From Calothrix sp. NIES-3974 (GTDB lineage Bacteria > Cyanobacteriota > Cyanobacteriia > Cyanobacteriales > Nostocaceae), in contig NZ_AP018254.1 in NCBI RefSeq assembly GCF_002368395.1, forward strand, positions 744,001 to 808,000: 64,000 nucleotides of DNA, written 5' to 3'. A program made the translations under genes and the position numbers. Positions within the stretch are counted from its first letter, which is position 1. Each line of letters starts with the position of its first letter. Under the pieces are notes generated by a model. That model saw nothing but the letters and a program-made list of their open reading frames with translations. It was not told the DNA's origin and searched no databases. This document shows positions 63,864-64,000 of this stretch, piece by piece.

Positions 63864-64000
63864 TTAACGCCGACGGCTACCAAACCCCGTACTACGTCTG
63901 GTGGAAGAACCCCTAGAGCTACCGAAACTACTGGAGCTACCACTGGAACGTCTGGGTGTACTACGACCCGATGAGCGTAGGGTGCTGGAACCATAGCCGG
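63864..64000 (-). CDS. C-terminal tail of a Ser/Arg/Gly-rich protein (cut by window edge)
   Basis: The stop is at 63864-63866; 44 residues are visible and the frame is open to the window end. The tail is low complexity: Gly-Tyr-Gly, then Ser/Arg runs with RRSSGSSSSFGSS and FGSRRR at the end. Such tails occur on several unrelated cyanobacterial membrane or RNA-binding proteins, so the gene cannot be named from it. Confidence 0.55.
   Translation of the reverse strand, partial: GYGSSTLRSSGRSTPRRSSGSSSSFGSSRGSSTRRSTGFGSRRR

Noticed and set aside
1-64000. tRNA or rRNA genes
   Set aside because: I looked for T-loop (GGTTCRANTC) and acceptor-stem patterns and found no convincing cloverleaf; a tRNAscan-type run would settle it.

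Overview
The window looks like chromosome from a filamentous, Nostocales-type cyanobacterium. The basis is the many HIP1 octamers (GCGATCGC), the heptameric CCAAAATC/ACTCCCT-type arrays typical of these genomes, the cyanobacterial order of the ribosomal-protein cluster (rplC first, no rpsJ, rpmD or rpsN inside, a TTG-started infA), and the families of the flanking genes (Ser/Thr-kinase/AAA/histidine-kinase hybrids, kinase-TPR proteins, pentapeptide-repeat proteins, DUF3326, DUF3598). No species is assigned. I saw no tRNA, rRNA or CRISPR array.

Layout. 1-9 kb: 3' end of a dGTPase gene, an SDR oxidoreductase, a roughly 1,940-codon hybrid kinase gene on the minus strand broken by two in-frame stop codons, a 67-residue protein and a DUF3326 protein. 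9-15 kb: a transposase remnant, a PapD-like chaperone with a two-cysteine secreted pilin-like protein, an IS200/IS605-type TnpB element whose accessory ribbon-helix-helix gene runs in frame into a BrnA-type antitoxin, and a pilT gene. 15-26 kb: DUF58, an HTH/NTPase/TPR STAND protein, a TerB-like protein, a small exported protein, a fibrillin-like protein, a CbiM-type metal permease, and a glycosyltransferase/hydrolase pair. 26.8-46.3 kb: the S10-spc-alpha cluster, in order rplC D W B, rpsS, rplV, rpsC, rplP, rpmC, rpsQ, rplN X E, rpsH, rplF R, rpsE, rplO, secY, adk, infA, rpmJ, rpsM, rpsK, rpoA, rplQ, truA, rplM, rpsI, rpmE, prfA. 46-64 kb: a membrane protein, a PQQ-type sugar dehydrogenase lipoprotein, a UvrD-like helicase, a kinase-TPR protein, a usher-like outer-membrane protein, a DUF3598 protein, rpsN, aat, and a membrane pentapeptide-repeat protein. 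The window ends inside a Ser/Arg/Gly-rich minus-strand gene.

How genes fit together. The ribosomal cluster supplies most large- and small-subunit proteins plus the SecY translocon, adenylate kinase, IF-1, the RNA polymerase alpha subunit, a pseudouridine synthase and release factor 1. The chaperone, pilin-like and usher-like genes look like the parts of a chaperone-usher surface fibre split between two loci about 45 kb apart.

The intergenic space is crowded with repeats: a family of GAGACG/CGTCTC palindromes with changing but self-complementary cores, at least three MITE-like families (two of them inside the ribosomal cluster), heptamer arrays abutting start codons, and eroded IS ends. The items most worth a second look are the doubly interrupted kinase, the split chaperone-usher set, the TnpB/RHH/BrnA fusion, and the palindrome family.
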